From contig CAUJNA010003035.1 of the NCBI GenBank assembly GCA_963377175.1, positions 582,955 to 646,954 of the forward strand: a stretch of 64,000 nucleotides of DNA. Direction: 5' to 3'. The translations under genes were made by a program, and so were the position numbers. This DNA comes from Effrenium voratum (taxonomy: Eukaryota > Sar > Dinophyceae > Suessiales > Symbiodiniaceae). The notes under the pieces were generated by a model. The model was not told where the DNA came from and ran no database searches. It saw nothing but the letters and a program-made list of their open reading frames with translations. Positions 10,611 to 22,392 of the stretch are shown here, piece after piece. Positions within the stretch are counted from its first letter, which is position 1. Every line of letters starts with the position of its first letter.

Positions 10611-11575
10611 CTGCAAATGAAAACTCCACTTCTCAGGTGTCCTTACCCTTTAAAACCAGCCAGAAAAGGGGATCCCACCCAAGAAATTCTGGATCCCCTG
10701 CGTTTCCCTTGGGTGGGGGATGGGGTCTTCATTTTTTCCCAGTTGGCCCCCCTAAAACAACCCCAAAACAGGTTCCTTCAAAACAGGCACACCCGTTTCT
10801 GCGATACGCAAGTAGGATGAAGCCATGGCTACATGATAGATCTGCCAGCGGTGCGCTTGCCGAGTGTGTAGTCATCCTCCGGATAATTGTACCATGTAGT
10901 CTCACCCTGGTGTAGCCAAGATTTGCTGCAGGCATTTTTGGATTCCCACTCTACTTTGTTCAAGTGGAATGTCACACAGAGGGGTCCTAAGACCAAAGCT
11001 TCCAAAACAATGAGTCACGCTGCTTGGTGAGGAAAACTGGAAGAATCAGTTCAGTGGCGCCGTGTTTAGGGGGCCATGTTTTTGGCGGCTCTGCTGGTTG
11101 GTTTGTTTTAGGCACGTTTGCCGCGGAATGATGTTGAGCGGTGGCCCACTAGGAGGCTGTGTGGTTTGAAACTATTTGAGTGGTGGTTCAAGTAGGAGTC
11201 CGTGTCTTTGTGGGCCCACAGAAAGGCCCAACTTATCCTATTTCAGGACGCCTTTTGTTCAAGCATAAGCTTTTGCGAACACCATTCGTGGCCTCCCTTT
11301 CGGTTTCGCCTACTGGGGATTCCCAAAGCCTGTCCTGCTGTTGGAGATAGTCACCCTTGCCCGTTCCCAGCTTTTTTCGCTCAGTACCAGTTCGCCTGCG
11401 CCACGGCGTAAATCTCCAAAAAACTACGCATACGTTCGCATTTGTCAGGCTCATCTCAGATGGACCATGGCAATCTTCGGCCAAATTGCTTTCTCGTCCC
11501 CCAATCAGCGCTAGAACTTGAAGTCGTGCTTCTGGTCGGCGCTGAAAAGGCTGGCCCTGGCCTAGTTGTTTCAAC

Positions 11576-11641
11576 AATTCTTGCCCACCATTCCCCCGCC
11601 CGCCCCCCGGCCTCCACCTCCGCGTTCTTCGCCGCTCCGTC
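11576..11641 (-). CDS. Small exon, unknown protein
   Basis: 66 nt on the minus strand after CTTTTCCGCTGCAAACAG, ending at a possible donor ATT|GTTGAAAC. It encodes 22 codons starting DGAAKNAEVEAGG and ending GEWWARI. Pyrimidine-rich acceptor, short length and composition fit a real small exon. Confidence 0.5.
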
Positions 11642-12012
11642 CTGTTTGCAGCGGAAAAGATCATCGATTCGAAGTACATATGTATGTCTCCTCCGGCAAG
11701 CAAACTACTCTCATTGCACTTCGATTTGAGAGGGTCCTGCTCTTGTCTCGTGTGTGCGCGTGTGTGTGTGTGTGCCATGCAGGATGGCGGATGAATGTGC
11801 GCCCTGGCCAAGGCATTTGCAAAAGATGATGCGGACTGCGTCGCTTTGCGCGAACTGACACTTGTTAGTTGGCGCCTTCTTAAAGTCATGGGCCGCAAAT
11901 CGGTTGGCTTGAGGGCCTAGATGTTGGTGTCTCTTCTAAATCAAAAAACAGGGCTCCCACATGGGTGCAAGGTTTCTTTGCGGATGTTAGGGCCTTTTTC
12001 AAGCCAAACACA

Positions 12013-12104
12013 GCGCCCCTAAATCATAGGCGCAAGGTTCCTAAGACTAGGTGTTGGCGCCTAAATTATTGGCGCGAGGTTGCTGGCTAGATGTTGGCGC
12101 CACT
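12013..12104. repeat. Two-copy tandem repeat of about 47 bp
   Basis: GCGCCCCTAAATCATAGGCG ... TAGGTGTTGGCGCC is followed by GCGCCTAAATTATTGGCGCG ... TAGATGTTGGCGCC. A third, more diverged copy lies upstream near 11920-12000. Confidence 0.7.
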
Positions 12105-12156
12105 CTTGAAGGAACAGCCAGCAGCCTCAAGCTCGGCGCTCGGACCGGCGAGCACG

Positions 12157-12205
12157 CCGGCGGTCAAGCCGGCGGTCAAGCCGGCGGTCAAGCCGGCGGC
12201 CGATT
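12157..12205. repeat. 12-bp tandem repeat
   Basis: Four copies of GCCGGCGGTCAA. The unit is a multiple of three, so frames stay open: GGQA repeats in one plus frame and PAVK repeats in another. Either strand could be coding; I do not choose. Confidence 0.75.
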
Positions 12206-12659
12206 CGGCCCTGGAGTCGGCGGTGGCGGCGCGGCTAAATCCAAGGCTGCGACGGCTTTTACGCTGCGGTGTTTCATGCTATTTGTTTGTATGTCTGTGT
12301 TGCTTGTTTGTGTGCTTTTTTGTTTCAAAGTTTAAAGTTTGTGTGTTGGTGTTTGTTTGCTTTGGTGTGTTTGTTGGCTGGTTTGGCTTGAATTTGGCCT
12401 GGTTTGGTTTACATTGGGTTGGTATGGTTTGGTTTGCGCGTTTGCTTGTTTGTTTGCGTCGTGCGCTTGTTTGCCTTGGTTGCTTGTTCCGCTATTAGAT
12501 CCTCGTCTTTGTTTGCGGTGTGTTCGCTTAAACTTGTTGAATTGCTTTAATGCTTGGCGTTGTTGCTTGCTCAGGGTCTTTGACTGAGGAGGCCAATAGT
12601 GTGAAAACTGGCCACTTGCATGCTTGGGGGGGGGCAAGGCTGACCGAACGCGTGACATG

Positions 12660-12950
12660 ACTGCGGAACTCTGCGTCGCAACTCTGAGTCTCGGCCTGCA
12701 GCAGCACCCTGCAACAGCGCCCTGCAGCAGCACTCTGCGCAACACTGCTGCAGCACCTGCGAAACTCTGCAACGCTCTGCCTGCACATCTCTGAGTCTCG
12801 GTCTGCTGCAGCACCCTGCAACAGCAATCTGCGGAACTCTGAGTCCTGGCCTGCGCACGCAGCAGCACTCGGCGCAAGCACCCTGGAACAGCACCCTGCG
12901 GCAGCACTTTGCAGCGCAGAACCCCTGCAAAACTCTCAGCCTCTGCCTGC
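12660..12950. repeat. CTG/CAGCA-rich degenerate repeat block
   Basis: Interleaved short units (CTGCAGCAGCACCCTGCAAC, TCTGCGGAACTCTGAGTC, GAGTCTCGGCCTGC) recur over about 290 bp. Minus-strand frames stay open across it and give Q/C/A/R-rich low-complexity peptide, which looks like a by-product of the repeat. Confidence 0.7.
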
Positions 12951-13075
12951 ACTTGAAGTTGGAAGGCTTGTATCTTTCAGTTTCTGGGGAACAAGAAAAA
13001 ATGTTGTATGCCAGGCGGATGATCTCTCAGTGTTGGGCGGCGAGTAACTAAACTCACCTGTCCGGGCATGTTGAG

Positions 13076-13400
13076 ACACACACACACACGCGCGCAAACA
13101 ACTGCAGTGATGTCCACCTATGATTGAGAACAAGTTATGTTGCGGGCCTGCATCTGGGGGGCCCAGACACACTCGCAAAAACACAGCAAACAACACACAC
13201 ACAGACACACCCACCCACGCACGCACGCACGCACGCACGCACCCACCCACCCACCCACCCACGCACCCACGCACCCACGCACCCACACACCCACACACCC
13301 ACACACGCAAACGCACACGCACACGCACACGCACACGCACACGCACACCCACACACACACACAAACACACACGCACACACCCGCCAGCAGCATCTCAAGC
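13076..13400. repeat. CA/CG microsatellite
   Basis: Runs of CACACA, then CACCCACC/CACGCACG tetranucleotides and (CACACG)n hexamers from 13185 to 13385. The predicted Thr/His peptides on the plus strand are not treated as genes. Confidence 0.9.
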
Positions 13401-13456
13401 CTTCCCACTAGCCGGTCTGATTGGTCAGTGTCTGCCTTGCCTACATTTGAGCGGTT

Positions 13457-13936
13457 TTCTTGAGGAGGCTGAATCTTTGAAAGGTATGTGCCTTGAAGCT
13501 TGCTCCTTATGATCTCAAACATCTAGGTTTTGGAATCCCAAAAGAATCTCAGCCCCCAAGCTGCAAATTCTTTACATACTCTTGTTAAAAAGTTCCCTAT
13601 TCAACTTGGGAAGGCTTTCTTTGCAGAAGGCTCAGTCTTTGAAGCTACGCTCCCTATGGTCTGAAACATCTAGCTTTTGGAACACCACAAGAATACCAGC
13701 TCCCAAACGGCAAATTCTTTACAAATTCTTACTTTCAACGTGGGTAGTACTTGGGGTTTGGATTATACAGGGGGGGGCCTAAATAAAGATTCCGTTCCCC
13801 CCCGCTCAAACTTTGTTTGGTATGTCCCTCGAAGCTTGCTCCCTATGATCTGAAACATCTAGCTTATAGAATCCCAAAAAAAATGTCCGCTCCCAAACTG
13901 CAAATTCTTTACACACTCTTGTTGAAAAAGTCACCC
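13457..13936. repeat. Triplicated unit of 130-180 bp
   Basis: Three diverged copies (about 13457-13600, 13617-13740, 13795-13936) share a core: GAAGCTTGCTCCCTATG, CTGAAACATCTAGCTT, then CAAACTGCAAATTCTTTACA and CTCTTGTTGAAAAAG. Spacing between copies is about 160 and 180 bp. No stable open frame is conserved between copies. Confidence 0.75.
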
Positions 13937-14699
13937 CTAATCAACCCTCAACCCCTGCAAAGGGGGATAATAGTACTTGTGTGGATTGAAAGAACCGTTA
14001 CTTAAGGGGCTTCCCGGCCCCCAAAACAATTTTTAAGTTAGATCTCAACAGGAGGCCCATGCAATACTAAATCAAATGGAAACTGAACCATCTCAAAAGC
14101 AAGCAATGCTAAATCAATTGAAAACTCAAATCCTAAACCAATTGGAAACCCGAATCCAATCTCAGAAGCTCAAAAGGATGCTGCAACAAAACTAAATCAA
14201 TTCGAAACACAACAAATCTAATCAAGTTGGGAGGGGGGCAGCCTGGAGTTGACGTTGGTAGGGTTCGATGGAAGCGGGGACCACTGTTTGAACAGCTACT
14301 GCGATGGCAGTCTTGGACGTCACACCATTCAGCACTTGCAAGCACCCAACAGCTCAACTTTGAGCATGCTTAAGCAATGCAGTTAAATACGCTTGCCTTG
14401 GTAATATGACAATTGCTCAGGTGGCCCGTTGGCCTGTAGGTGCTCAATGTCGGCAAGGCGCTACGATTGTGGCCAGTAACCTCTTTGCCATAGAGCCTGC
14501 CCACTAACCCCAACTCAAGTTTATGATCAGCACAGCGTTTGCTTTGCAGCTTTGAACTGCAAATCGTTCAGCAGCTTGCGACTGTATATGCACCACAGGG
14601 TCAGTGCAAGGGTTGTTTACGGGATGTAGTTGGGCAAGGTTCAGCAATCTCTTTGCCATATTTCTAGAAAGCAGTCAACCCAACCAACCCGACTCAGAC

Positions 14700-16371
14700 T
14701 CAGCGCAACGTCATAAAGCAGGGTCTTGAGCGCTGCTCACCGTGCTGCTCACCATAGAGAGCACAGAACGGTCTGCTTCTGGGAGCTTACATGTGCCAAA
14801 AAAATAACAGCGTGGGTCAGCTCGTGTGGTTGTCTACGAGCTTTGGGGGCGCTGCCTTGTGCGGGCAGGAGTGAGGAATCTAGTTGGGGGCTGCAGTACA
14901 CCAGGTGTTGCGTTAAGGCACCAAACATCTGCAAGCAAGAAGTGCTCAGGTGAAACCAGCCAACACAAGCTTCCTCATGAGAATGCGCATGTTGTTGCCT
15001 CGCGTCCGGGTTGCAAGGAGTTGTTTTCAGTTTGGGACCGAGGGGCACTGCGCGGGGGGCTTCAAACTTAATAATATTAGCATATGTGGGCCTGCAGCTC
15101 AGTTGAAGATGGAAAAGCAACATTCAAAGAGACATGCTTCGCCAGGTTGGGACAACAGTGCAATGCAACATCATGGTTTGTCAGTAGCAGCATCGCAGCC
15201 GCAAAGGAGGCGGCTGTGGATGTGATCAATGCCCCAGTCCTGCAAAAGGCTGGCGCGCCCGTGATTCTGCCGCGCCGGCTTGTGGAGCAGCTTCTTCAAG
15301 ACGGGCTCTTTGGGGATGATGCTGAAGCTATCACAACAGTTGCGGATTGCTGGGCCCACCTTGCGCAGCAAGACCAGGCGCGGCCATGGGCAAAGGACTC
15401 TGCGTCGCGAACTGCCCGTAAGCGTCAAGACGAGTTGGTGGCCATGAGTTTGGCAAAGAACAGCCTGATAGCAAGGTGCACCTGCAAGGCGCATTCAAAC
15501 TGTCTATTAATTTGCTGCTTTGAACTGTGGCCCCAAGATTAAAGGACGGTCAAATATTTGTCAGAAAGACAACCTGCGTGTAACACATTGCCATGGCCAT
15601 ACACATTGTGAGCAACCTCTTGCTTCAAGGCACAATCAATCAAAGTTGTACCACTTCAAGCATTTCTTCGACCTGCTTGCGTGAAAGCCACTTTGTTCTT
15701 TGGTGGGGTTGCGAAATCCTTCAACCAGCTGCTGACGCGGGGTCAGGGGTCCACGTGATGGCAATCCTCATGGTCGCTTGATCCGATGCGCTTTGACTTG
15801 TGCAAACTTTTGGGGTACGCCGCTCCTCCCCAGACCTTAGATTCGGGAATCGCGCAATGTTTTGCAGTGGCTGCTTGAAGATGCTGACGCGCTGGGGTGT
15901 GCTTGGCGGTGATGATGTGTCAGTGCCCCAGCCGTATCAACAAGCATGGCTTGAGTTTGAAGGCTCAAGATTCCGCAGCTGGGCTTGCAAATACAATCTT
16001 TCAAACTCTTGAAGCTCATTTGAATGGACTAGTGAGCTCCATCCATGTCCCTGACATTCAAGCGCTGCCAGAAATTCGGCCCCCGCCCCCCCCCCCCCCC
16101 CAACCTTGCCTGCCAGCGCATCGCTCAGCCTGGCGCCAAGGTGTCAGTTGTTTCTGCTTGGTTCAGGGACTTCTTGGTACACATGATCCACAGCGAAAAA
16201 CTTGAACAAGCTATAAAAGATATTCACCTTTTGCTTGGCTGCGTCATCGTGCGTCCCCAGCCTCATGATACAATGCTGTTGCATGTAGCACGTGCAACCT
16301 TGGTTACCTTAAGGTGGCACCTTGCGCAGTCGCTCAACCTGAGATGCTGCGCACGTGTCTTTGTAACCTAG
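14700..16371 (+). pseudogene. Decayed plus-strand gene, unknown protein
   Basis: This stretch has plus-strand coding character without any TIR element. The best part (about 15084-15470) reads AAAKEAAVDVINAPVLQKAG, PVILPRRLVEQLLQDGLFG and DDAEAITTVADCWAHLAQQ. Further on, in other frames, NVLQWLLEDADALGCAW (about 15855-15905), KAQDSAAGLANTIFQTLEAH (about 15960-16020) and FRDFLVHMIHSEKLEQAIKD (about 16170-16230) follow in a sensible order. Frame changes and stops separate the pieces, and a poly-C run at 16085-16099 lies at one of the breaks. It could be a processed retrocopy or a relic of a larger mobile element. No domain was recognised. Confidence 0.55.
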
Positions 16372-16379
16372 ATCCAAGC

Positions 16380-17990
16380 AGTATTGAGTTTGGTCATGAT
16401 CACGCGCCCTGAGGGCATTGCTTTGCAAACATATTGCAGTGCATGGTGGCCTCACAATTACCCCTTCACGCCCGCAGCTGCACGCTACCGCAGAATGATC
16501 CTAGCGCTGGCGCGCCCACGGCTTGGAGATCGCGCCTGCAGACAGTGAGTTTCGGCTGCCAAGAGCCCATCGGTTTCAGCGCGCAGCATGCTTGCTGATG
16601 GTGGCTTGGGCGGGTTCCTAAAGCAAATGCTAGATTCCTGCACTTCTTGTTGCAGGAGGACTATGTGGGGCCAGAGGTGGCAAGCTTGTCATGAACCTTT
16701 TTTGCTGCGTGTATGCCTTCCTTTTCAATGTTGTTTAGCGGGCCAAATCTGATCAACTAAGAAGTCGCCAAGCTATGTCATCACAAGACATAGAATCCTG
16801 CTTCATCGGCTCTACTTCAAGCCCCTTGTTCTAAGATAAGTGCGTGCGCTATGATGCTCCTACGGCTTTGATGAGCCATCAAATGACGATGACTAACTAG
16901 GGGTCGCCGGCCAGTACGGGAAACAAACAACAGTGCTCCAGCGAACCCAATCCCAAAACCCTAATATTTGGGCGTTTGGCCCCCAACTTCTCATCAGCAC
17001 GGACTTGGCATGAACAGACGTTAATATCATGCACTTGGACACATGGGGGTAGCAGCGGGACCTGTCCTTTTCCTCTTTTTGCGGGTCTCTTTACATGAGG
17101 GGGATTACTATACCAAGCTGGCAAAACTGAAACTATCAAGCACTGGCAACTCACGGCCTCACGTGCCGTGATGAACATGGTTCTTTCCCCATTTAACCAT
17201 CACCCCAACAGGAAACTCACTTTAGAATAGCAACCCAAAGATGGTGTTAAAAAACCCACCCTTCAAGGGAACATGTAGCTGATGCTTAGCTTTTTTCGCC
17301 CTTAAAACCACCCCGCCAACAGCTCCAAATACACATGTCTTTGTCGGGGACCCCTCAAAACGCTGGTCGTCCTTTTCGGTTTCCCTTTAAAAGCACCAAA
17401 AAAGGGGCTATCCTCAAAAAACGACACACCCAAATATAGTGAAAAGTAGGGGTACTTGTTGTTTACCAACCAGCTAGGCAACCAAAGCTATTTTTTATAA
17501 AACAAAATTAAAAAGAACAGCCCTAGGCCAAAAAAAACTCATCGAAATGTAGGGAACCCTGTAACAGCCAGCCGACCGCAAAAACTTCCCGGCACACCGA
17601 ACTCCGCGCTCGCGTTTTACCGGTTTTCTCATCAGAAAACTTTCGCTTCACCTCAGCGAAATGCTCATTGAGTCCCAAAAACCTCCCAAAAAGAGGGCTC
17701 AGTTTTTGAGAGTTTTGGCCTCAGCGAAACGCAAACTGTATCGCCCATTCCCTGCCTTCTCCTTTTTAACATCTTTGCGATCGCAACGACAGTCTGCTGC
17801 TCCACATGTCGCTGGCGCAAGACATAGCGCCACTGCCAAGACGTTACATACAAAAGGACATGTGGGCTGCATGAAGGCAGCGAATTCGGGACATATGCTT
17901 TGCAGCTTGACCAGGTAGAGTCTATCGTGCCAGTATGGTGGACGACCTTTTCGCGTCCGCGAAAAACAACTCTCCCTTACTGCGATTGAC
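16380..17990. other. No supported gene
   Basis: A family F fragment (GGTTTCCCTTTAAAAGCACC, then CTCAAAAAACGACACACCC) lies at about 17335-17435. Otherwise I see weak frames only. Confidence 0.35.
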
Positions 17991-17997
17991 TAACGCA

Positions 17998-18165
17998 GCG
18001 TGCGCGCAGTGCTATAACAAAGCAGTCGAGCGAGCGGGCGTGCTTGCCATGGTCAGGCATGCGTGCAGTGTTATAACGAAGCAGTCGAGCGGGTGTGCTT
18101 ACCATGGTCAGGCGTGCATGCAGTGCCAGGGCGAAGCAGTCGAGCGGGCGTGCTATGCAGGGTTT
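17998..18165. repeat. Three-copy 50-59 bp tandem repeat
   Basis: The unit is GCGTGCAGTGTTATAACGAA followed by GCAGTCGAGCGGG and a GTGCTTACCATGGTCAG tail. Copies decay rightward, the last having CCAGGGCG in place of TATAACG. Confidence 0.75.
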
Positions 18166-18249
18166 TTGCCAAAAACAGCGCACGCCGTTGAGCGCGGTTT
18201 CTGCTGGCGAAAACTTCTCCGCTCGCGAACCGCGCGAACTCGCGCGAAC

Positions 18250-18378
18250 CACTCGGGGACGAACCGGTTGCCTCGCCTCCTGCTGCAGCACCGCCCTGGC
18301 CGCCGCGCAGGCGGCGGAGTTCTGCCTCAAGGAACTGCGAAGTTTTGAGCCGAGGGCCCGAAGAAGGCCCTGGGCTTC
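18250..18378 (-). CDS. Possible exon, unknown protein
   Basis: GC-rich minus-strand island reading GLLRALGSKLRSSLRQNSAA then ARAVLQQEARQPVRPRVV. It adjoins the 55-bp tandem repeat. The opposite strand is also partly open, so this is tentative. Confidence 0.35.
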
Positions 18379-18603
18379 CTAAACCTTGTGGCCTTTAGGC
18401 CCCCCTCCGTCCAGGCGACATGGAGAATTATAAGAATTGCTGCAGTGGAGCTAGGATTACACCTGATACATCTTATGCTGTAGCACATGTTCATGGTGTC
18501 CTTTCCTTAGGAGCTATAATTGTCAAGTTTACAAACAGTGGGAGTAATGTTCACCCCGGATTCATATCAACCCGTCCTTTTGATCTTGATTCCTCCAACG
18601 ACC

Positions 18604-18690
18604 CTCTGCAAAAAGTGAATCACTTTTTGTGGGTCCACTGGAAATCCGAGCTGTTTCCCTAAAAGAAAAAGTCCAAAGACAGTATTGAAC
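18604..18690. mobile_element. Family D element, CAAAAAGTG variant
   Basis: CTGCAAAAAGTG-AAT-CACTTTTTG forms a 9-bp hairpin, followed by TGGGTCCACTGGAAA and an AAAAAGTCCAAAGAC tail. The same layout occurs near 27.03 and 32.94 kb. Confidence 0.5.
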
Positions 18691-19300
18691 TAGGGGATCT
18701 CCTCAAAACGTGACCACTGAAAAACACCCTATGCCACAGCCATGTCTTCAAAGGTTGAATGTCGTCCGTAAAGAAGAAGCCTAGTTTATGGGTTGAATCA
18801 AAGACCATTTCTGGGATGGGATCACCGGGTGAGCCAAAAAAGGGAACAGTGGACCGCGTGTAGCCCTTGTGATCGTGGCCAATGGTTGCCTGGCTCCACA
18901 CAAGATCTCATCTGAAAAGCCCTTCTCAGGGTCAAAGGCTGCATGCATAGGTCTGTTAAGCTTGGTATGAGCCACGAGTTTATTGGTTCATAAACCGTTG
19001 ATCAGTTATGGCATTGTGAGTGGCCTGCTCCTTCTAAATCCCCAGCTGCTTTACGGGGCTCCTCTTGGCCTCAAACTATCAAAAAGGTCAACAACAATTC
19101 ACGCCCCACCAGCACCCAACCGAAGAAAACTCGAAGACGACAAAAAGCCGCGGTCAGTGTTTCAGCCTAAGCCTGTGATTGGTTTCTCGCTTCTATCAGC
19201 ATCATGTCAAAGTGGTGGCTTTATTGTTGGTGTCCAACTAAAACCGCCAAAAGGTGATTAATTGCCTAAGCTGAAAAGAAGAAGAACAAAAGTCCCAAAC

Positions 19301-19568
19301 GAGATCTTCAAGTCTTGGCTTCCTTGGGACCCCTCAAGATCTTGCGTGGCGTCCTCTTGGCTTATCTTCCTCCATTTGCTTCAGTCCCCTGGGAAAAAAT
19401 ATATTTCCAGTAGTGATAGATTCCCTTTAAAACCAACAGTGGAAAAAACTGAAATATTCGTAACCAAATGGAAGTAGTATAGTCAGCGTAGCTGGATCGT
19501 GGGTTGGCGTAGCTCCGAGGTCTTGGCTCCACTTTCACCTTGATCCTCTTCGGCGTCGGCTCGACGTC
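19301..19568 (-). CDS. Two exons joined across a family A element
   Basis: Upstream exon 19465-19568 follows CGTCTGTCAG and reads DVEPTPKRIKVKVEPRPRS then YANPRSSYADYT. Downstream exon 19301-19369 reads KISQEDATQDLEGSQGSQDL and ends at GATCTC|GTTTGG. The frames match either with a GT-AG intron (ATTTG|GTTACG ... AATGGAG|G) or with exact removal of the element. Hydrophilic, charged sequence; domain not recognised. Confidence 0.65.
19370..19474. mobile_element. Family A introner-like element, copy 3
   Basis: CTCCATTTGCTTCAG at the left and CAAATGGAAG at the right, with the family core CCAGTAGTGATAGATTCCC and TTTAAAACCAAC. The 4-bp flanks (TCTT/TAGT) no longer match. It fills the intron between two in-phase minus-strand exons. 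Confidence 0.75.
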
Positions 19569-19989
19569 CTGACAGACGTGGCTTTTTCCGGGTGGTTGGG
19601 AGACAATCCCACGGCTGCCCTTTTGGGTTTCTATCGAAAACCCAGCAAAAGGGCGTCCTCCCAAAAACTGAGAGGACATATGATAGTTCAGTACCCGAAC
19701 AATGGCAAGGTCTTCCTTTTTGGCTTTTATCCAGCAACCATGCACACCGGACTCCTGATCCCCATTGAAATCTACCGGCGTGTTCTACAAAAACTGGTGA
19801 CCCCTGCCTACCGAGCACGAAAATGGGGGCCTGCCTTGTCCCCACAGGAAGCGGGGTAGGTATGTGAAACTGAGCAAAGCATTCACCTCCCCACTTGCTG
19901 ATTTGTAGGTTAGGGGGGAGGGAGGTTCCCATTTACACCCCAGAATTCACTCCAAAGCAATTGAGGCTTCCCTGAACCATCAAAACAGA

Positions 19990-21000
19990 CTTAAGTTCAA
20001 TGACAAACATCAACACCAAGTCTCAGGGGAACAACCTCCAAAATGGACGCGTCATAATGCAAGCGTCATGCTCAACCGTGACAATGTAAAAACTCCCCTT
20101 TAAACCAGCAGGTAAAATGAACACACACGAAGGAATTGAACATGAGCAAAAAAGGAATGGGTCTCAGAATATGCATGGTTTTGAGGGGAAGATGAAACTA
20201 ACCGCTTGGAGGCTTACCCCTCATTTTGACCAACCCCAATGGCCAACGGCAGGTATGGTCAACTGGTGAGAAAACAGCTTGGATTCCGTGCACCATTTCG
20301 GGTCCCGATAAGACTCATGGCCTAAACCAGGGGCGTGGCTGGTGTCTGAGAGTTTGGTTCCATGGTCAGAACTTTCTATGTGGGCTACAGTCATTGCTTT
20401 CTTAGAACACTTTAGCGGTTGTTTTTTTTTATATTACGCGCAAGCAAGTGTGACCATGGCATAGTTCAATCCGACCAAAAAGGCCAAACGTTCAAAAGTC
20501 AAGCGTGGCAATGAACATGGGTTGCTTTCTAGATTGGGCGTGCTCATCACAATTTGCGCCGACCTACTTGGGCAACAAAACCAGATTATCCAACACAAAC
20601 AAATTATGGAAAAGCAATTATCTGAAAAATATCTCAAATAAGAGATCTCCAAGTAATGGACCTACATCACGGCGACCTCGTGTTACCCCCCCCCCCCAAG
20701 AGCTCGCCCTAAGATTTACAGAAATAAAAACCAAAAAAAAGCCGCGGACATCGTTCAGGCGCGGGTGTAGGTCCACCAACCACGTGGTTCCGGTTCCCTA
20801 GTAAAATTCAAAGCCAAATAGACCCCAAGTCCATACCATGTGTCTACTGTTGCGGGAAGCCCGTTTTGGTTGAGTTGAAGAAGAAGGGTTTAAGGCGAAA
20901 ACAAAACTGGGCTGTTCCCAGATCCCCTGCGAAACGTCTAACTTCTGGAACTACAACTCAACCCTAAAAGGCTCAAAACAAAAAAAAGAAAAAAATGAGC
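19990..21000. other. No supported gene
   Basis: Poly-C run at 20687-20698 and scattered weak frames only. No TIR pair was recognised. Confidence 0.3.
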
Positions 21001-21057
21001 TCAGGTGATATCCCCAACAGCATGCGGTGCTCTTTTTAGTGCTCGCACCACCCCGCA

Positions 21058-21175
21058 GCCCTCGCGGAACCCTCGTGGAACCCTCGTGGAACCCTGGTGG
21101 AACCCTGGTGGAACTCTGGTGGAACCTTGGTGGAACTCTTGTGGAACCTTGGTGGAACTTCGTGGAACCATACCT
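21058..21175. repeat. 12-bp tandem repeat TGGAACCCTGGT
   Basis: About ten imperfect units of TGGAACCCTGGT. Because 12 is a multiple of three, frames stay open on both strands (GTLVEPWWN repeats on plus, HQGSTRVP repeats on minus). Confidence 0.85.
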
Positions 21176-21307
21176 CAGGGCCGCCCAGGACCACCCCGGA
21201 GCCTATCTGGGCTGAGACCCCAAAGCTTTCAGCTGTTGGGGAAGAGGAAAAAAACGGATGGCCGGGACAAAGATCAAAGACGACCACCCAGTCTTAGCGC
21301 CCCTTAC

Positions 21308-21452
21308 AGCTTCGCCCAACTCCGCCTCCTCCTCCGGCGGCGGCTCCTCCGCCTCTGCAGAGGCCGCGTCTATGGCCTCCTCATCACAGGTCTCGTAAGG
21401 TCGGCGCTCCTGGAAATTGGCGAGCGAAAGGAGGAGAACACTCGGTTGCTTT
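21308..21452 (-). CDS. Acidic exon after a family D element
   Basis: Minus-strand exon of 145 nt. The 3' splice site is the end of a family D element (GGGGAGCAG|A). The donor is canonical (GAAGCT|GTAAGG). The frame reads KQPSVLLLSLANFQERRPYE, then CDEEAIDAASAEAEEPPPEE and AELGEA. The Glu/Ala-rich tail looks like an intrinsically disordered linker. An internal TTTCCAG could give a shorter form starting at 21409. Confidence 0.65.
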
Positions 21453-21555
21453 CTGCTCCCCTGCTAAAAGTTTAACTGTTAGTGGTTCAATGGAAAACCC
21501 CATTAGTTCGCAAAAAGTTATAAAGTCCTAGCATCCAAGCAAACTACACCAAAGA
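21453..21555. mobile_element. Family D element, copy 1
   Basis: Starts CTGCTCCCCTGCTAAAAGTT and contains the palindrome TAAAAGTTTAACTGTTA, then TTCAATGGAAAACCCC and AAGTCCTAGCATCCAAGCAA. A close copy lies at 28834-28930. In minus orientation it ends in GGGGAGCAG and serves as a 3' splice site. Confidence 0.65.
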
Positions 21556-22285
21556 ACATCCCAAGAGCTCCCAATTTTCGCATCAACTTGATGTCACATC
21601 AAAGTTCAGGACCCTTAATCCTCTAAACATTAAATCTTAGGAACAACTGGTTTGCAGGGGGCCAACCGAAAAGGGCATTTTTCAAGCAGAGTCAGGCTGG
21701 GATGAAGATCATTGGCTTTGTGACGCTGCAAAACAAATGTTGCCTGATGGGTGTGGGATATTTGGTCTAGCCCCTGCCGAGTGTCAGCTTCCCTATTGGT
21801 ATACAGGTTCCAGGGGTTTCACCTGGGTAGGTTGGGAGGCTTCCTATTTACCCAAGAAAATTGAACTGAGGGGATAATTATGAGAAGATGGCCCTTGTGA
21901 TGAAGCATTTCCAGGTTTGGGTTTTGGAGCTATGGTTTAGGTGTGGGAAATAGTTCCTTCCCTTAAGAATAAAAGCCCCCCAACTTAAAGTAAAGTGTTC
22001 TCAGCAAAGCAAACGCAAACATGTGTTTTTCTGTTCTGGGGGGGGGGGGGGGGGGCGCAGGTGGTTCACGATTAAAAAAAAGCTTTGTTTCTAATCCAAA
22101 GTACTCTTTCCTTGTACGGCACACAAAAACGTCAGTTTTTAAAGTGAGGGATTTGGAGGGTTCAGACTCCTCTTCTGTTAAGATACAGCTGGAGTTGGGG
22201 ATGCTAGGGAAATCACTGTCTTATTGGCATTTGTGTGTTTCCGGAGCCGGATGTTCGGAGAAAATCGACAAACTATTCTTTACTG
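21556..22285. other. No supported gene; poly-G tract
   Basis: A run of 18 G lies at 22038-22055. Otherwise only weak frames are seen. Confidence 0.35.
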
Positions 22286-22392
22286 GGCTGCCCTCAGATC
22301 CGCTGCTAAAAGTGACTAACTCTTAGTGGGTGAAATGGAAACCCCCACTAAACCCTATTTAAAAGGCCAAAAAGCTAAGGGGATGGCTGGGA
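22286..22392. mobile_element. Family D element, copy 2
   Basis: GGGCTGCCCTCAGATCC, then GCTGCTAAAAGTG-ACTAA-CTCTTAGTGGG, ending AGCTAAGGGGATGGCTGGGA. Very close to the copy at 42234-42334. Confidence 0.65.

Noticed and set aside
11233..11898. 221-codon minus-strand frame
   Set aside because: Low-complexity His/Thr and Arg/Gly parts and no consistent borders. Only the small 11576-11641 island, in another frame, looked exon-like.
12332..12952. 206-codon minus-strand frame rich in Q, C and R
   Set aside because: The frame is carried by the CTG/CAGCA-rich repeat and by GT-rich low-complexity sequence, with no domain-like part.
13106..13522. Thr/His- and Cys/Val-rich open frames
   Set aside because: Products of the CA/CG microsatellite, open in all frames.
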